A stretch of 64,000 bases of DNA from Drosophila persimilis (lineage: Eukaryota; Arthropoda; Insecta; Diptera; Drosophilidae), in assembly GCF_003286085.1 (NCBI RefSeq), contig NW_020825294.1:7316001-7380000 (forward strand), written 5' to 3'. The translations under genes were made by a program, and so were the position numbers. This document shows positions 48,040-60,404 of the stretch, one piece after another (the first letter of the stretch is position 1; every line of letters starts with the position of its first letter). The notes below the pieces were generated by a model that had not been told where the DNA came from, did not search any database, and saw only the letters and a program-made list of their open reading frames with translations.

Positions 48040-51000
48040 GATTGAAATCTATAAATATTAAATACCTATTTTTTTAGACATATGTAAGTGTGGTCATCCA
48101 CGAATTTGGAGACCCGTGCAAACGCTCCTTGGATAACCTTTAATGGGGTTTCCATTGATTTATATCACCAAAGCCGTTCCATGCCATGTATCAGAACTTT
48201 TTGTCAGATGGCACAAGAGAAGAAAAACTCCCATTTACTAATTGCAAGTTTTAATTAAATATCGACCTTCGATGCAATCGACAAAAGGGGACAAAAAGCA
48301 GCAAGGACATCACAGAGGAGAAGGCGTGATACCGCAGTTTGGGACAAGGCCACGTTGATTTTTGGCATCGTAGCAGGTACAGAGACTGTTTCAGGGATAG
48401 GAAGTTAGGACCCAAAGACACTTTCGCCAAAAAGGACAGACAATTCCTGCAAATGCAATGTCCACGGATGGGTTTGGCATTGGCGTTTGCGTTTGCGTTG
48501 GCCCTTCCGGCTCTGGTTCCGGTCGAGTCAGAGTAAACAAACGTTTCCGCTTTTAAAAAAGTGCTCTCATTTTTTGGCTGAATGGCCGAGCGACCCACTG
48601 GCGCTTCCGGGCGGTGTTGTTTGTTATTACAACCACAACCGACGACCAGCAGATAAGCAAAAAACGTCGTGCTACACCCTCAGACATTCTGTTGAACTAT
48701 AAATAATAGTTACAAATTTTTTGTCGCCCTTTTTTCAGGCAAAACAGTTCAAGAGCAAAAGTTTCCATATGCAAAAATATAGTAACGAAAGAAAAAAGAG
48801 GACTGAATGGGTAAACTTAAAGGTGATGTAAAGGAACACCTTTCATGTTAGTTCTTGAAGAAAACAAAGTCTTCTAGAGGAGGAATTTTTTTCAAGCTTT
48901 TTTTTAAACTTTTTTGTTTAACTTTTTGTTAGGGCTACGACTGACGTTCTCTGTATTTTTTGGCCATAGCGCTATCAGGAGTCAAGAATGCCTTGTGATG
49001 TTTCTTAATTAGTGAGCAGCACTCTATGCAAGGAAATCAGTCTTTATGTGGTCAGCATAAAGAAAATGATTTCATGTTCGATGTGATTAATGTTGCCCTC
49101 TGCGCTTTTGTCTCACTGGAAAGCTGAGCTATGCGTTAATCAAATGTCAATTACTGCGGATACCAACATTGATGGCAGGAGCAACAGCAACAGCAGCCGC
49201 AACAGAGCAGAGGCCTGGGCTTACCAAGGATCCCGACACGTTTTCAGCGTTTTTGCCTTTTTTCCCTGGCACACAGACATAGAGGCACTGAGAGAGACAG
49301 CCACAGACACACAGAGGGAGGGAGAGATACATATATGTAGTGCCAATCATACTCGTATCGGGAGACAGGCATCCTTTGCTGCAGTTTGTTCCTTCGCTGC
49401 CCTTATCCTTTATGCAATTTGTCTTTATGAACCACCCTTTTTGCTCACTTTATTCGGGGGCTCCGTGGCATGCGGCTTGCAACTTTGAGCGTCTGGCGGT
49501 CCTGAGATATGCCCGACTTTACTTATGTTGCCTTCATTTTAAGTCTCCACTTTCGTATTCATTTTGATGGTCTTTAAATATCCCCGAAACCGACAGCTTT
49601 ATGCATGTTAAACATTCGTCTGAGCTGGATTCTCAGTTGGCAGCTCCTGCATTCGCCTGGTAATGTAAAGATTATAGATCACACACATATGTACATGTAC
49701 TCGCAGCATGCTGCTACAGTGCGTATGATTATCGGCCATCGGGCGTGCATTTGCACAGAGGAAGCATTCGTCAAGGGCCCAAGTACCCGGGGCCTCTCTA
49801 CTCCTCTTCAGCCTCAGCCAGTTGCCAATGTTACGCATTGTCCCTAAGGCCGCCGGGGCAGCTTGGGGTGTGAAACCAGTTTCAAGCAGATTAACTAGTC
49901 CATTATCAAATTGCATTCCTGTCTTGATGGTGACATAATTGATGGATACGTTAATTGCACTTGGACTAGAATCCCTTCATATCAGCGTATTTTTTTCTGT
50001 TAGTTCTGATGGACATTCTGATGTACCTTCTGTCCTTCACAGGTTCTTCAGCTTCAGACTCGTCTTTCGGCTCGTTGCCTTCGTCTTTATAGGTCTACTT
50101 TAAGAAATGCGTACTACTCGCTATAACTCTATTAAATGGGTATTCAGCTCGTATATAAGCTGCAAACCTGAACGAAACTCTTAATGCCCCCAACCGTTCC
50201 TTGAAAGAAAAGTTGATGATAGACAATTGCTGGGGGCCGTTTAAAATTTCCCATGAAAAGATAAATATTTCTTTCATGGAGTAGATTACTTGTTGAGCTG
50301 CTGGCGAGCGGCATTTTCAAGTCTTAAATAAGAGCGATCTCTGCGGAAATAAATAATCTTGTTATGGAATAAAAGCCCATTAAATTATTCCCATTAGGCC
50401 GCTCGTTTTTGAAGTACATCTAATTTGCAACAATTGGAGAGCCCTCTAATAGGGCTGGATGGATCCCCGCAAAAAGGGGCAAAAGTCATCAAAATGTTTA
50501 TACTCTTTTTATGAGCACACAAGCTGCGGCATATCACACAGTTAAACAATTCCTCTCGAATAGGCATATATGTATGTTGGGCTTTGGTTTTGTGCTTCTT
50601 TATTGTTCCTTGGGACATTTACTTTTATGGCGCGACTGGTTCAAGGTTTAGGCACTTTGATTATGACGTTAGTTCTAGTAGCAAATACAACGATGGCTGC
50701 GGGTCAGGGCGGGGAAAAACTAAAAGAACGAGAGTCCTTCTAACGTGGCTACATTTATAGACAAGAGGATCTGCCATTGGCGTTTCGCCCTGTGTGCTGG
50801 TCGGCCATTGCAGCAGCCAAAAAGGGAATGCTAAGTGGAACTTGTACTTGAGGACAAAGGATGCACAAAAGATACTAGCGTTCTCTGGCCTGGCTCGTTG
50901 TTACGTTATCTTAATGCGGAAGCTTCCAGCCGGAATTGGCACAAATAACTTCAAGGGAGAATAAGTCGCAAGCTCGGCAGCAACATTCGGCGAACATTCC
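48040..51000. other. Intergenic or intronic interval
   Basis: A ggcgtttgcgtttgcgttggc simple repeat near 48482 and an agagagacagccacagacacacagaggg run near 49290. Apart from the 49225-49287 candidate no gene is supported. Confidence 0.5.
49225..49287 (-). CDS. 63-nt minus-strand exon candidate
   Basis: A very long pyrimidine tract (ccctccctctgtgtgtctg...tctctctcag) precedes 63 open nucleotides (CLYVCVPGKKGKNAENVSGSL, phase 0 to 0) and GTAAGC. It could precede 38805-38859 in frame. The tract and part of the exon are simple sequence (CT/GT), which makes good-looking acceptors by chance. Confidence 0.2.
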
Positions 51001-51382
51001 GCTTTAAGCGTTTTATGTGACTGAGTGCGAGTACTATGAATATCAATACCCAACCACCTACCTCAGACCGGAGCCAAGTAAGAAGTGCCCAAGTGGGGGA
51101 AACATATTCCCAAAGTTTATCAGCTTGTTAGGCGGCAAAGTCACAGACGGCCCTGTCCTTGGGCCGTCAGCTGTCAACGGTCTCATTCGTTTTTTGCCGA
51201 ACTCCGGCATTGTTCAGTTGTCTCCGGCATTAGCGGACAGGAAGTCAGCTGTTGTCCTGTGCGCTGTGTCATAAACTAAACAAAACATTCCCCATGACTC
51301 CTCCACATCGCACTCATTCTAGAAGATGGAGAGATACAGTATTTGAGCTGAATTTCAGAGAGGACCAACAAACAAACTGTTT

Positions 51383-51844
51383 ATGTTAAGGAAGTCACGT
51401 AAAGTGTCGTGTTCCTATGAAACCCACAGGAGAACCAGCTCGAAAAAAAGCCAAGCCGAATCACAAAAGCCAGACGCAGGACAGGAGGTCGTCCGACCTC
51501 AACTTAATCTTCATCATCTGGCTGTGGTCTTTAAGATTCTGTGCTACTGGCAATTTAAAGTTAGATTTGATCGTAAGCCTCGACCCTTTTCGAGTATATT
51601 AATGGGAATTTCTAATTGCCTCTGTCTAATCAATGTGCGGCACTCTCATTCCACGCAACTCGTTGGTAGCCCCAAATTATGCCACCACCACAGGACTAAG
51701 CCTAAGACCAAGACTTTTATGAGCACTTTTGAGAAAAGTCCTCGGTTCGGCGGGGCATGGGGCTCTGCTTCTACGGCTAGGCATTGTTCCGAGGCTATTA
51801 ATCAAATGAGAAAACCAATTTTTCAGAGTCTGGCATTAATTTGA
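51383..51844 (+). CDS. 153-codon ORF, uncertain
   Basis: ATG 51383 to TGA. The product is basic and hydrophilic with a His/Lys-rich middle (LCHHHRTKPKTKTF), and no domain was recognised. Codon composition is only mildly coding-like. A good internal acceptor and a GTAAGC donor (about 51535-51572) bracket ILCYWQFKVRFD, so part of the ORF could instead be a short internal exon. It is the longest ATG-initiated frame right of the tandem array, which is weak evidence alone. Confidence 0.25.
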   Translation: MLRKSRKVSCSYETHRRTSSKKSQAESQKPDAGQEVVRPQLNLHHLAVVFKILCYWQFKVRFDRKPRPFSSILMGISNCLCLINVRHSHSTQLVGSPKLCHHHRTKPKTKTFMSTFEKSPRFGGAWGSASTARHCSEAINQMRKPIFQSLALI

Positions 51845-52561
51845 TTGGCTTTCCTCAGGCCACAAGGCAATGAAATGTTAAGTATAATATATCACCGGCT
51901 TGAGATTTGCGGAAAACAATATTAATTTAGTACGCTTTCATTTCTTTTTAGGCGGTTTTTTATATTTTCCTTAAATACTCCATAATAAAAGTCCGTTCTC
52001 CTGACAGATAGCAGTGCCAACAAGTGTCTCATACTGATTTGTTCTAATTTACAGTTTGGGGAGTATTTAAATTTTGTTCTTTTCTATTACACAAATCGAG
52101 CTAAAACAGGAGCGCCTGTCTGGAATGGCTATGCCTATGAATTCAAGCTCTCTGTCTCTGTCTTTAAACCAATATTACCAATAACCATGACAAAAAGATA
52201 ATATATATCCAAGACCCTGCCTGGCCTTGGCCTCTTTTCTGCTGGTCGTTAATAATAATATTAATAAAATTTAATTTAATATTAATAATAATATAATTGT
52301 TATTTCAAATAACTTATTTGTAGTCAAAATGACGGGATGTGTAATAAGATTACCTTAAACATGTTCTTAATAACTACCGTCAGAATATATATCTTCTGTA
52401 AATGGAATCCTTTGTTGGGTCAAAATTGTTGCCCTTTTTCTATGGGACAAACCATTTAGTGGAGCTCATAGTAGAACCATGTGTATATACATACATATAT
52501 CTATATTTATCTATATTTTTGTTGCTAAGCTTCTCGATTACTCGTACTATCTGCTTGCAGG

Positions 52562-52750
52562 CATAAAGGTGTGTCTGTCGGTTGGATTTCATCGTTGCCT
52601 ACTCAATCTCACTTTATTGATGGACAGTCTGTGCGCCTCAATTATGATTTGATGGGTTTTTACTGGAGTGTGCAACACACTGCGTATGCGTTATACTCGA
52701 CACATCGGGGAGATGGAGCTCTAATGAAGATTCAGCCTCAATGCATGTAA
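52562..52750 (+). CDS. Candidate plus-strand terminal exon (HKGVSVGWISSLP...)
   Basis: The strong acceptor tcgtactatctgcttgcag ends at 52560. The frame taking one base to finish a codon is open for 62 codons (GWISSLPTQSHFIDGQS, then RLNYDLMGFYWSVQHTAYAL) and stops at TAA. The composition is protein-like. The opposite strand also shows an exon-like segment at about 52814-52871 (acceptor cttttctccattcag, donor GTGATA), so the two readings compete. Confidence 0.27.
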   Translation, partial: HKGVSVGWISSLPTQSHFIDGQSVRLNYDLMGFYWSVQHTAYALYSTHRGDGALMKIQPQCM

Positions 52751-53321
52751 TTTGGGCGCACCAAAAGCTTTTCCACATCCGGGCGCGAGTGCCGCTATCT
52801 ATCACCTTGCCACATCTTGCGTGGTCTCTTCGGTGTGTGAATGCCGTTGAGTAATACTGAACTCTGAATGGAGAAAAGTTAAGGAAACTCTGTTGCAATC
52901 AAGCAGATGATACAAAAGTATTGAAAAGGTCACCATCGCGTAAATTGAGATCATTGTGGGGAGAACAATAACAGAACACGTGTCTGTAGCGGTAGTTTCC
53001 AGAACACTACGGCATCCTTGCCACGTATTATTTTCCCTCCATCTCAGGCAGACTGGTTGGCTGGTTGTCTAAGAATTTCAAAGTCATTAAACCAACCCGG
53101 TAAAGTTATAAAAGAGCAATTGGCCAGCCACGAAAATTCCATCCAAATGGCCACAGAATCATCATTCAATCTGTCCGCAACGAAACGTGACAAGTTTTGG
53201 CGAATACTGTGGGGTTAGGGATAAGAGCGGACTTTAATACGACGGCCCCTTTTCCCCTGGTGGCATTAAAGTAATTGAAATTCGAATTCAACTTCCACTC
53301 GCCCTGCGTCTCTGGAAAAGT

Positions 53322-53594
53322 TCAATTGCATTTTAATACATTTTTTTGACTGCAGCTACGCCGAGCTGGAACGTTCGAAAGGTCTGTTTCCCTCGAGTTT
53401 TCCGAAAGAAATAAATAAATTCGATACCGTGTCAGGCCTCTGTGCTTTGCCCTGGAGCACCCACTGGTATTCGTATGGCAAACAAATGTACTTCGAGCTA
53501 AAACAATGTTTATGCAATCCCCTGTTAGGCCGTGTTTCTGTTTGTTCACAGGCTTGTCCTGTTCCTGGTTTATTTCCTCCTCCATGATTTCCAT
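53322..53594 (-). CDS. 90-codon ORF (MEIMEEEINQEQDK...)
   Basis: ATG at 53594 in a good fly context (catcATGG) opens 90 codons ending TGA. It starts with an acidic helix, contains five cysteines and is otherwise unremarkable. No splice-site support was seen and no family was recognised. A plus-strand 46-codon frame at 53638-53778 (MTAVCCLLVCLIQV...), preceded by acceptor gctctctttccag, overlaps and looks like a short secreted peptide; at most one is likely real. Confidence 0.22.
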   Translation of the reverse strand: MEIMEEEINQEQDKPVNKQKHGLTGDCINIVLARSTFVCHTNTSGCSRAKHRGLTRYRIYLFLSENSRETDLSNVPARRSCSQKNVLKCN

Positions 53595-54616
53595 GATGCA
53601 GTAGGACAATGCTGTGCTCTCTTTCCAGGCCGTACGATGACTGCCGTGTGCTGCCTGCTCGTATGCCTTATACAAGTAAATTATCAAAGATATCCAATTA
53701 ATTCCCAGAGCCTACTTGGAATCTACTCAGAGCCACCGTGCAAGCAACAAATGATGGTTTCCATAGGAGTTTACTGAAGTGCGACGAGGACTCTGTATAT
53801 GAATGGGAACACTCATAGTTATCTATATCTGTGCTTTCAAAACCGGAATATCTGTCTTCTTGCTCAGGTTTGCAGCACAAATATGTTTTGATTCTCTGCC
53901 AAACACATTCCATATCGATGAGCTCAAACTTGAGGAAATGTGTCAGAATAAATAGAACCATGTCGCTTATTACTTGCGTGTTTCTCTGCTAATAAAATGA
54001 TGTTGTTTTCGTTGCATGGCACTTGGCAAACAAATTTCACGTTCACGGTCTGCCAACAAAAATTTGTATTTGTTTTGGGGCTAATTAAAATGAAAATGCA
54101 ATGATGTTTATGGAAATTTTGCAAATATTGGTAGATGGAAATTCACTTCTGATTGTAAAAGTAGAGTTATTGTATTTGTGGACTTGAAATAAAGTTCTAT
54201 CATGGTTATTGTTCTATGATGTTGGTATTAAGTTGCCTTTTAGTTCTGTTTTAATGTATGCCAAGCATTTGGGTTTATAATTTTAACAAGTTTAAGGCTA
54301 TGCAAAACTGATTGCATTACGAGCTTTTGTAAACTATCAATAAAACTGATTCAATGCAGATTTATTTGAAGGTTTGCTTGTCTTTAATCTTCCCAAGATC
54401 TTCTGCACACATCGTCAACTGGGGAAAGTCCCTGACTCACTGCCACTGCCACTGTCAGTCACTCAAAGTTGACGGACCTGTCCCTCTGCTAAGCGGTATA
54501 CATTTTTAAAGGCTTCTCTTCGGGAGACACCTCCATCTGGAAGGACAGTCAAAAGCAGGAGATGAGCTCTTCGCCGTAGCATTGTCAGCAGAGAATCAAC
54601 ATTTATATTATTAAAT

Positions 54617-54665
54617 TACGTATACGCATACGCGAAGTGAGTCAGTGCAACAATGCGTATACGTA
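54617..54665. repeat. 13-bp perfect inverted repeat with 23-nt loop
   Basis: TACGTATACGCAT (54617-54629) and its exact complement ATGCGTATACGTA (54653-54665) flank a 23-nt loop containing gtgagtcag. The alternating purine-pyrimidine arms are themselves near-palindromic. The structure could be a DNA cruciform, an RNA hairpin or a paired regulatory site. Confidence 0.7.
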
Positions 54666-55711
54666 TACCCAGCCTTTATATTGCATCAACTTAATTTCAT
54701 TTGCCAGCAACGCCAGCTGACAATGCCAAGATATAAAATTGTGGTTGTACACCTTTGCGTCCATATGGGGGGATTTATACCCATATTCTCCGACTGCCAG
54801 GCTTTTCTCTTGGACTGAGGCTTGGGCGATATGACGAACGGTGGATGAATCCGAGTACGAGTAAGCGGTGTGCGACAGGAGGCACGTGGCGCCTGCACCC
54901 TTTCAAGTGGCACTTATTAAAATGTCAATTACCCATTCACATATTGTTTGGCCGTCTCGAGGGTGTTCTGTAGCCTCCTGTGGTATCCAGCGCGTGTTCC
55001 AATGGCGTCCACAGGTTTGTTGATTCCGTGATCATAAACAGCGCTAATTGGCCGGCTCTCAGGTGTGGCGATAGCTCACTAATTGCCCCACATTCAACAG
55101 TTATCTCTTTCCAAGTTGTTTGACAGCTGCCCAATGGTCAGGGTTGTTATCCCACCCAAAAAAAAACGAGAGATTTCAAAGTGAAAAACTCACCACAAAA
55201 GGCATTCCCTGAATACATGGAAACTGCCATCATCGGGCCTGTGTCCTTCAGCAACGAGGCGAAAAACAGTAGCCCTTACTGCTGCCCCTTTTTGGCTACT
55301 GTGCCAATATTCCATCGCGTACACCCGCAGACATCGACAGTTGGCGAAAATCAAATGAACACAAAACGAGTACGAATACTAGTGCGAGGAGAAAGGACAC
55401 GCGTTTGAAAACGAGCTGGCACTCTTGTTTTGTACTGATCCCAACACTTTTCAAATCGAATTCATCGACGTTTTTCGCACTTTCTTAGTTCTTTTTGCCG
55501 CCATTAGACTGGAAGGAAAATGCAACAATAACCCAGAGATAGGGGATGCAAGTTTGTAAACTGGGTAGAAAATAAGACAAGGAAGTTGGATACTACAAAG
55601 AGATAAAGGATTTAAATAGAATATGGGTGTAGTTCATCTACCACTCCAACCTGCAGAACTAATAGGTAATGGTTGGTACTTAAAGCTCACCAATTTTGGG
55701 ATGATATAAAG

Positions 55712-55958
55712 ATGGCTACAACCATTCAAGAATCATTCGTCATCCTTAGTCAAAGGATTAATAACAGCGAAACTGAGAGACAAAATGTTGACACCAGAGG
55801 ATACAAATATACGTGGAGCAGACGACAGGCGGCAGACGGAACCACTCACTAACTCAACAACTAATGAAACCACATTGCACCACAAAGCCCACAAAACCGA
55901 TACACAACAAGAACAACCACAGCCAGCAGACCAACTAATTGAGAGTTCTGACCAATGA
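55712..55958 (+). CDS. Two overlapping small ORFs (46 and 57 aa)
   Basis: 55712-55852 encodes MATTIQESFVILSQRINNSE... (46 aa). 55785-55958, in another frame, encodes MLTPEDTNIRGADDRRQTEP... ending in a Gln/Thr-rich tail TQQEQPQPADQLIESSDQ (57 aa). Both starts have adenines at -3 to -1. The second looks the more coding-like and resembles the hydrophilic leaders of retroelement gag proteins, though no zinc knuckle or further domain follows. They could be smORFs or a TE scrap. Confidence 0.28.
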
Positions 55959-58863
55959 GGTCACATGCTGACCCTGCTACAGACTGCTGTGTTGAAAGAA
56001 ATATTGCGAAATTTTGGAAACCAAAACGGACGACCTGTGTGGGAGGCGTAGATTAGTAATGGGCCTATGTGGAATAGTTGTTTTCGTACACTAAATCGTT
56101 TGGTTTTAATTAAAATTGCAAATTGTGGGCTCTAGTGCCATGACAATTTGTTTTTGTTTAGCCGCGGACACATTTTCAAGCGATCCTTCTAATTTGGATG
56201 ACAGCCAAACAATTATCCACCATTTTACGGCGTATAATTTGTCACAAATTCATTTTCAATTGGTACTAGAAATTAGATTTGATTTTGTCGTGTACACAGT
56301 GTGTGATTCGTGGTAGTCATGAAACTGGACAGACTTTTTGCCTTTTGTTTAATCTTTATTCTACATTTTGGGAGGTACATCCTGTACCTTAAATGTATCT
56401 TTATCTTTGAAGCCTTACGGCTAAAGCCAACAACTTCTAAATCATAATGCATTTATGTTTGGTCCTTTATGTCTCCTCGAGTAGGGATTCAACGGTGAAG
56501 TCATCTGGAAAGTTGAAATGACACGTGTCTGTTGCTGCACGAGAATTCCCGGGAACACAACTATTTTATGTGTGCTGTAGCCAAACATGAGCAGGAAGCA
56601 GACCTATCTCAACTGTCTGGAAGATAGTCCTTTCGATGGCTCCATTCATGTCTGAGGGCTTCTTTCCATGCCTCAACGTCTTGCAGTAAATAAAGTGAAT
56701 TGTTGAAATATTTATGAACCAAAGAAATTTCAAATTCAGACAGAAAACCCTTTCATTTCATTGCACATTTAGAAACCACTCTACAAAGATGGAGTTTTCC
56801 CAAGCCATCAGCGAACTATGAGCACCGAAGTATGTTATGGAGAAAGTAACTAAGCAAAAAGGTTTTTTACAAACAAGGGACAAATTTTCAGAATTTGTAC
56901 TTATATATTTTGGCAAAATGTTCTCATGAAACACCAAAGTGCACTTAAAGAGAGAGGCTTGGGGCAATTTCAATTTAGTTAAAGCCACACGGATAATTCC
57001 ACGAGCATCCTGAAGCTACATGAATAAACGTGTCCTACAGGGATACTACAGCACTTTGCATGTGTAGAATGTTTTAAGCCGTACGCAGAACAGAAGTTAA
57101 CAATAGATTGTCATGGCGATGAAGCCAAAGAGAAAAGTGAATGCCAGAGCGGGGGGCATTATGGAAATTTACATTTTTCGATTGGACCCTGGGATGAGGA
57201 TATGGCAATTTCTTTATTTGAATTGTCGGTCGGAGGCCTGGTTTTTTTCCTTATTTCGCTTGCTCTGTGGCGCAATTCATTGGAATCTGTCGATGGCTCA
57301 TTGCTGGGGAAGCAGAGCAAATAATTGAAAAAATAAAAACCATAACAACGGCTATCGCAGCTGGACTCCGCACCCGTCCGCTAATGAATCGAGCACTGGG
57401 TCCGTGCCAATTGCCGTCAACCACCGAGCGGGAGTGTGTAAAGGCAGGGCTTTATTGGACTTCAATTCATTTATTGGCATTCGAAATATTAATACCAATG
57501 GCGGAGTTTTGTTTGAAATTGTTCGCAGAAGAAGCTCTGTTACATCAAAGACCGATTTGTGGCCTGTGTTTTTTTTTTGTCCTTTGTTAATATGACTGGC
57601 AGGACATTCCCCTGTTCTTTTGTAATAACTATTTATTGTTATTTTCATGGAAAATTGTAAAGTAAATGAAAGAACATATTTTGTTTTAATTTTAATTTTC
57701 TTCGAAAGCACACATTTACCCTTTAATTTTCCCCTTGGAGATCAAGGGTCATTTAGTGGGCGTCTACATATGGCCTTCTTCTGAATAGTCAGTCAGTGGA
57801 GCAACAACTCCTTAAAGGTATTAGAAAGGTATTAAAGGTGTATTCTGCTTAAATAGACATTATTATGATCACACCTTGTACACTCAATCAACCAATGTTC
57901 AAAAATGTAATTTAACCTTGAAAAAATGCAATATATATTTAATTAGCATATGCTACTTTTACGAGTATTTTTAAGCAAGTATTTCCCCCATTCCATAGTG
58001 GATACACCTGACATACACATACAACTGACACCTGGAATAAAAAAGCCTGGCAGTAAGCATGGGCCAGGCCACACACTGTACACCCATACCCATAGAAACT
58101 CTAACATTCACAGAGGAGTGAGCCCCCCTCAGTGGCTGCATAATATTTCTCCCACAAGAGGGCATAAAGTAGGAATAATCTGACCATACTGGCTATCAAC
58201 ACTCTCATGTGGCTCTGCGGCAGCACCTAAGCTAGAAAGAGAGAGGGAAATGTGGACTACGCGAGGCACACCACATCTCATTTTCTGCGTTTTCCGGATG
58301 TTCACCGGCAGACCTGTTTTTCCCCTTTGATCTCTAAGGAGTGTATGCAGTCTGTCGGATTGCATTGGAAATTATCGAAGCAGCCAGCGGATGAATGTTC
58401 TTGGGTACCACCGCCAAATAAATATGAAAATCAGCTCAACAAAGGCGCTTACGGTAACATAAAATCTTTTCTCAGCTATTAAAGTATAAGAGAAATCCTT
58501 GGCATAATGCATTCCGAATGGAATAGATCCTTTAATACAGCTTAGAGTAAAGGAAAAAGAGCAAAGCCAGAGACATTAGAGGCAGGAAGATTAAGGACGT
58601 AGGGGCTTCTGGGTGCTCATGGTGCCCAAAATATCATCCACATCTCACATGGCATCCCCCTGCTGTGTTGGGGCTCGACTATTAGCATATTCCCGCCATG
58701 CTGCTGCCACTTAATGATGCAGAAATGTGGCCCAGAGTGTGGCCAAAATTCCAGCTGTTTTCAAGCCATTGATTATGCGTGCTCTTACCAGACTTTGTAC
58801 TCCCCTCTGCGGTACATACTATACTTACATACCTTGTATTCGTCTATTTATTTATTTGTTTTT

Positions 58864-59232
58864 ACCGCTGATGGGTTTCGCGAGTTGCAATTCCAAGTCT
58901 GCGATTTTCGCTTGAAGAATAAGCACGAGTGCGACAATATTGATCTCGGTTATATTTACCAATTTATTCATGTCAAAAACGTGAACGGAAACTACAAACT
59001 ATTTTACAACACCCCCATCCCCAATGTGATGGAGGGTCAGGAGGGTGCTGTGGATGCTTTCCATTTCGCAGACATTTCCCATGCAGAGATTTTCATCTGT
59101 TTCTGTTTCTGGATCTGGTTATATTTCTGTTTCTGTTCCGTTTTTGTTATGCTTTCATTACAATACGAATATGTGCAGGCACCCGAGGTGGTGCGAGTGA
59201 AAGCCGAAAAAAAGCAAACCAAATCACGTTGA
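58864..59232 (+). CDS. Candidate coding segment (FRELQFQVCDFRLKNKHEC...)
   Basis: An open plus-strand frame with codon texture typical of coding DNA (many C/G third positions) over about 58865-59100: FRELQFQVCDFRLKNKHE, then NIDLGYIYQFIHVKNVNGNY and a polar stretch. It continues into a tttctg simple repeat that encodes a Phe/Cys/Trp run and ends at TGA 59232. No good acceptor lies directly upstream. It may be a decayed exon or a short secreted-protein gene of unknown family. Confidence 0.25.
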   Translation, partial: TADGFRELQFQVCDFRLKNKHECDNIDLGYIYQFIHVKNVNGNYKLFYNTPIPNVMEGQEGAVDAFHFADISHAEIFICFCFWIWLYFCFCSVFVMLSLQYEYVQAPEVVRVKAEKKQTKSR

Positions 59233-59494
59233 AGGACCCCATTCAAATTCAGAAACTTCTGCTGCCTGTCTGCGGATTTCCAATTAAAACGTGGCTCAAT
59301 CACAGGCATTGAATGTGATTAATCAATCATTGGATTCGACTCATCGTCTGATTATGCGCTAATCAAAGTCAGCTCTTTATTGGAAGCTCTGTCCCTCGCC
59401 CATCGTTACGCTTTCTTTCCTTTCTTCTGTATAGTTTTCTCGATTTCTCCCTGCTCGAATCACAAAGGATTAAATTAAATATTCTGCTAATCAG

Positions 59495-59725
59495 GCGAAA
59501 GAATTGTTGCGCAATCTGCAACTAAACGCCAGATTCCGTATCCACTATTCAAAGCCCTCGAGATGTCGACAGACAAACGATTACCAATTAAATATGCAAA
59601 TTGTCTCTTTGTTTTTCTCTTTCGCTGCCACTAAAAGTGGGTCGAAAAAAGGCAGCCGCAAATCCCTTTATTCGGCTCTTATCCAATTCCTAATCGAGGA
59701 CAGCACTTTTCGCACTGAAATTTAA
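59495..59725 (+). CDS. Candidate plus-strand terminal exon (AKELLRNLQLN...)
   Basis: Acceptor attctgctaatcag ends at 59494. The following 76 codons are open in phase 0 to TAA, with AKELLRNLQLNARFRIHYS, a basic region KSGSKKGSRKSL and a helical end YSALIQFLIEDSTF. A second ORF (59766-59993, MKMIISSRVYEENIHF...) follows 40 bp on in another frame and also looks coding, as does a minus-strand ORF over the same stretch (60027-59782). At least one functional exon here is plausible but the strand is unsettled. Confidence 0.3.
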   Translation, partial: AKELLRNLQLNARFRIHYSKPSRCRQTNDYQLNMQIVSLFFSFAATKSGSKKGSRKSLYSALIQFLIEDSTFRTEI

Positions 59726-60404
59726 CTACCGCTGGGAGTTAGCCTTGAAGCATTTTTTAAACACAATGAAAATGATAATTTCTAGTCGAGTCTATGAGGA
59801 AAATATTCACTTCTTGCAGCTGCCATCAGGCTCAATCCAAGTTCTAGCCACAAAAGTCGTCCTGCTTCTTCCCAACCAGTTGACACACGAGTCCGCACAC
59901 AGCGAATGTTTGGTTTGGCCGCACGAATGGCAAGCTGCCTGGAGATACAATTCCAACCCAACTCCTGAACACTTATTTGGCAACTCATTTTAGGTGTGTT
60001 TTTGGGGGTACTAGAGAAGGTTAACATGAATTGAATTGAGGTCTGGAAGTGACCACAAGCTGAGGATACAGCAGATGCTTAATTTTATTGATTCCATCTA
60101 AAGTCTCATAATTGCTAAGCCAAAAGGATTAAAACGCACAGGAAACAAGCTATAAATCGTGCCCAAGCGAGCCGTGTAATAAAAGCGGAAACAAACGCTC
60201 CATCCAGGTGGAGGTTCTGCCATCGATGCTGTCCCTGGAAACTGGAAAGGGTTCACCCAACAGGAACAGCAGCCGCTGCCACCTAACGAGCTATGCTATT
60301 TTCGCGGCTTTAAGTTGAAGCCATAAAGTTGATACCTCCAACGTCCTGGCACTCATATGAATACTCGTAGACCAAATTGTACACCCACTACCAGGCGTTG
60401 ATTT

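Noticed and set aside
48060..48076. 6-nt exon between tttttttag and GTAAGTGTGG
   Set aside because: An acceptor and donor this close are almost certainly an accidental juxtaposition.
49225..55140. Upstream extension of the 33.6-38.9 kb gene through exon-like pieces at 52.8 kb and 54.9-55.1 kb
   Set aside because: Phases can be made to fit, but so many candidate pieces exist that agreement is not informative; only 49225-49287 was kept, at low confidence.
57267..57711. Long overlapping ORFs on both strands (107, 63 and 119 codons)
   Set aside because: Several frames are open at once in a moderately GC-rich stretch, with no ATG at the natural starts and no splice sites; no single frame stands out.
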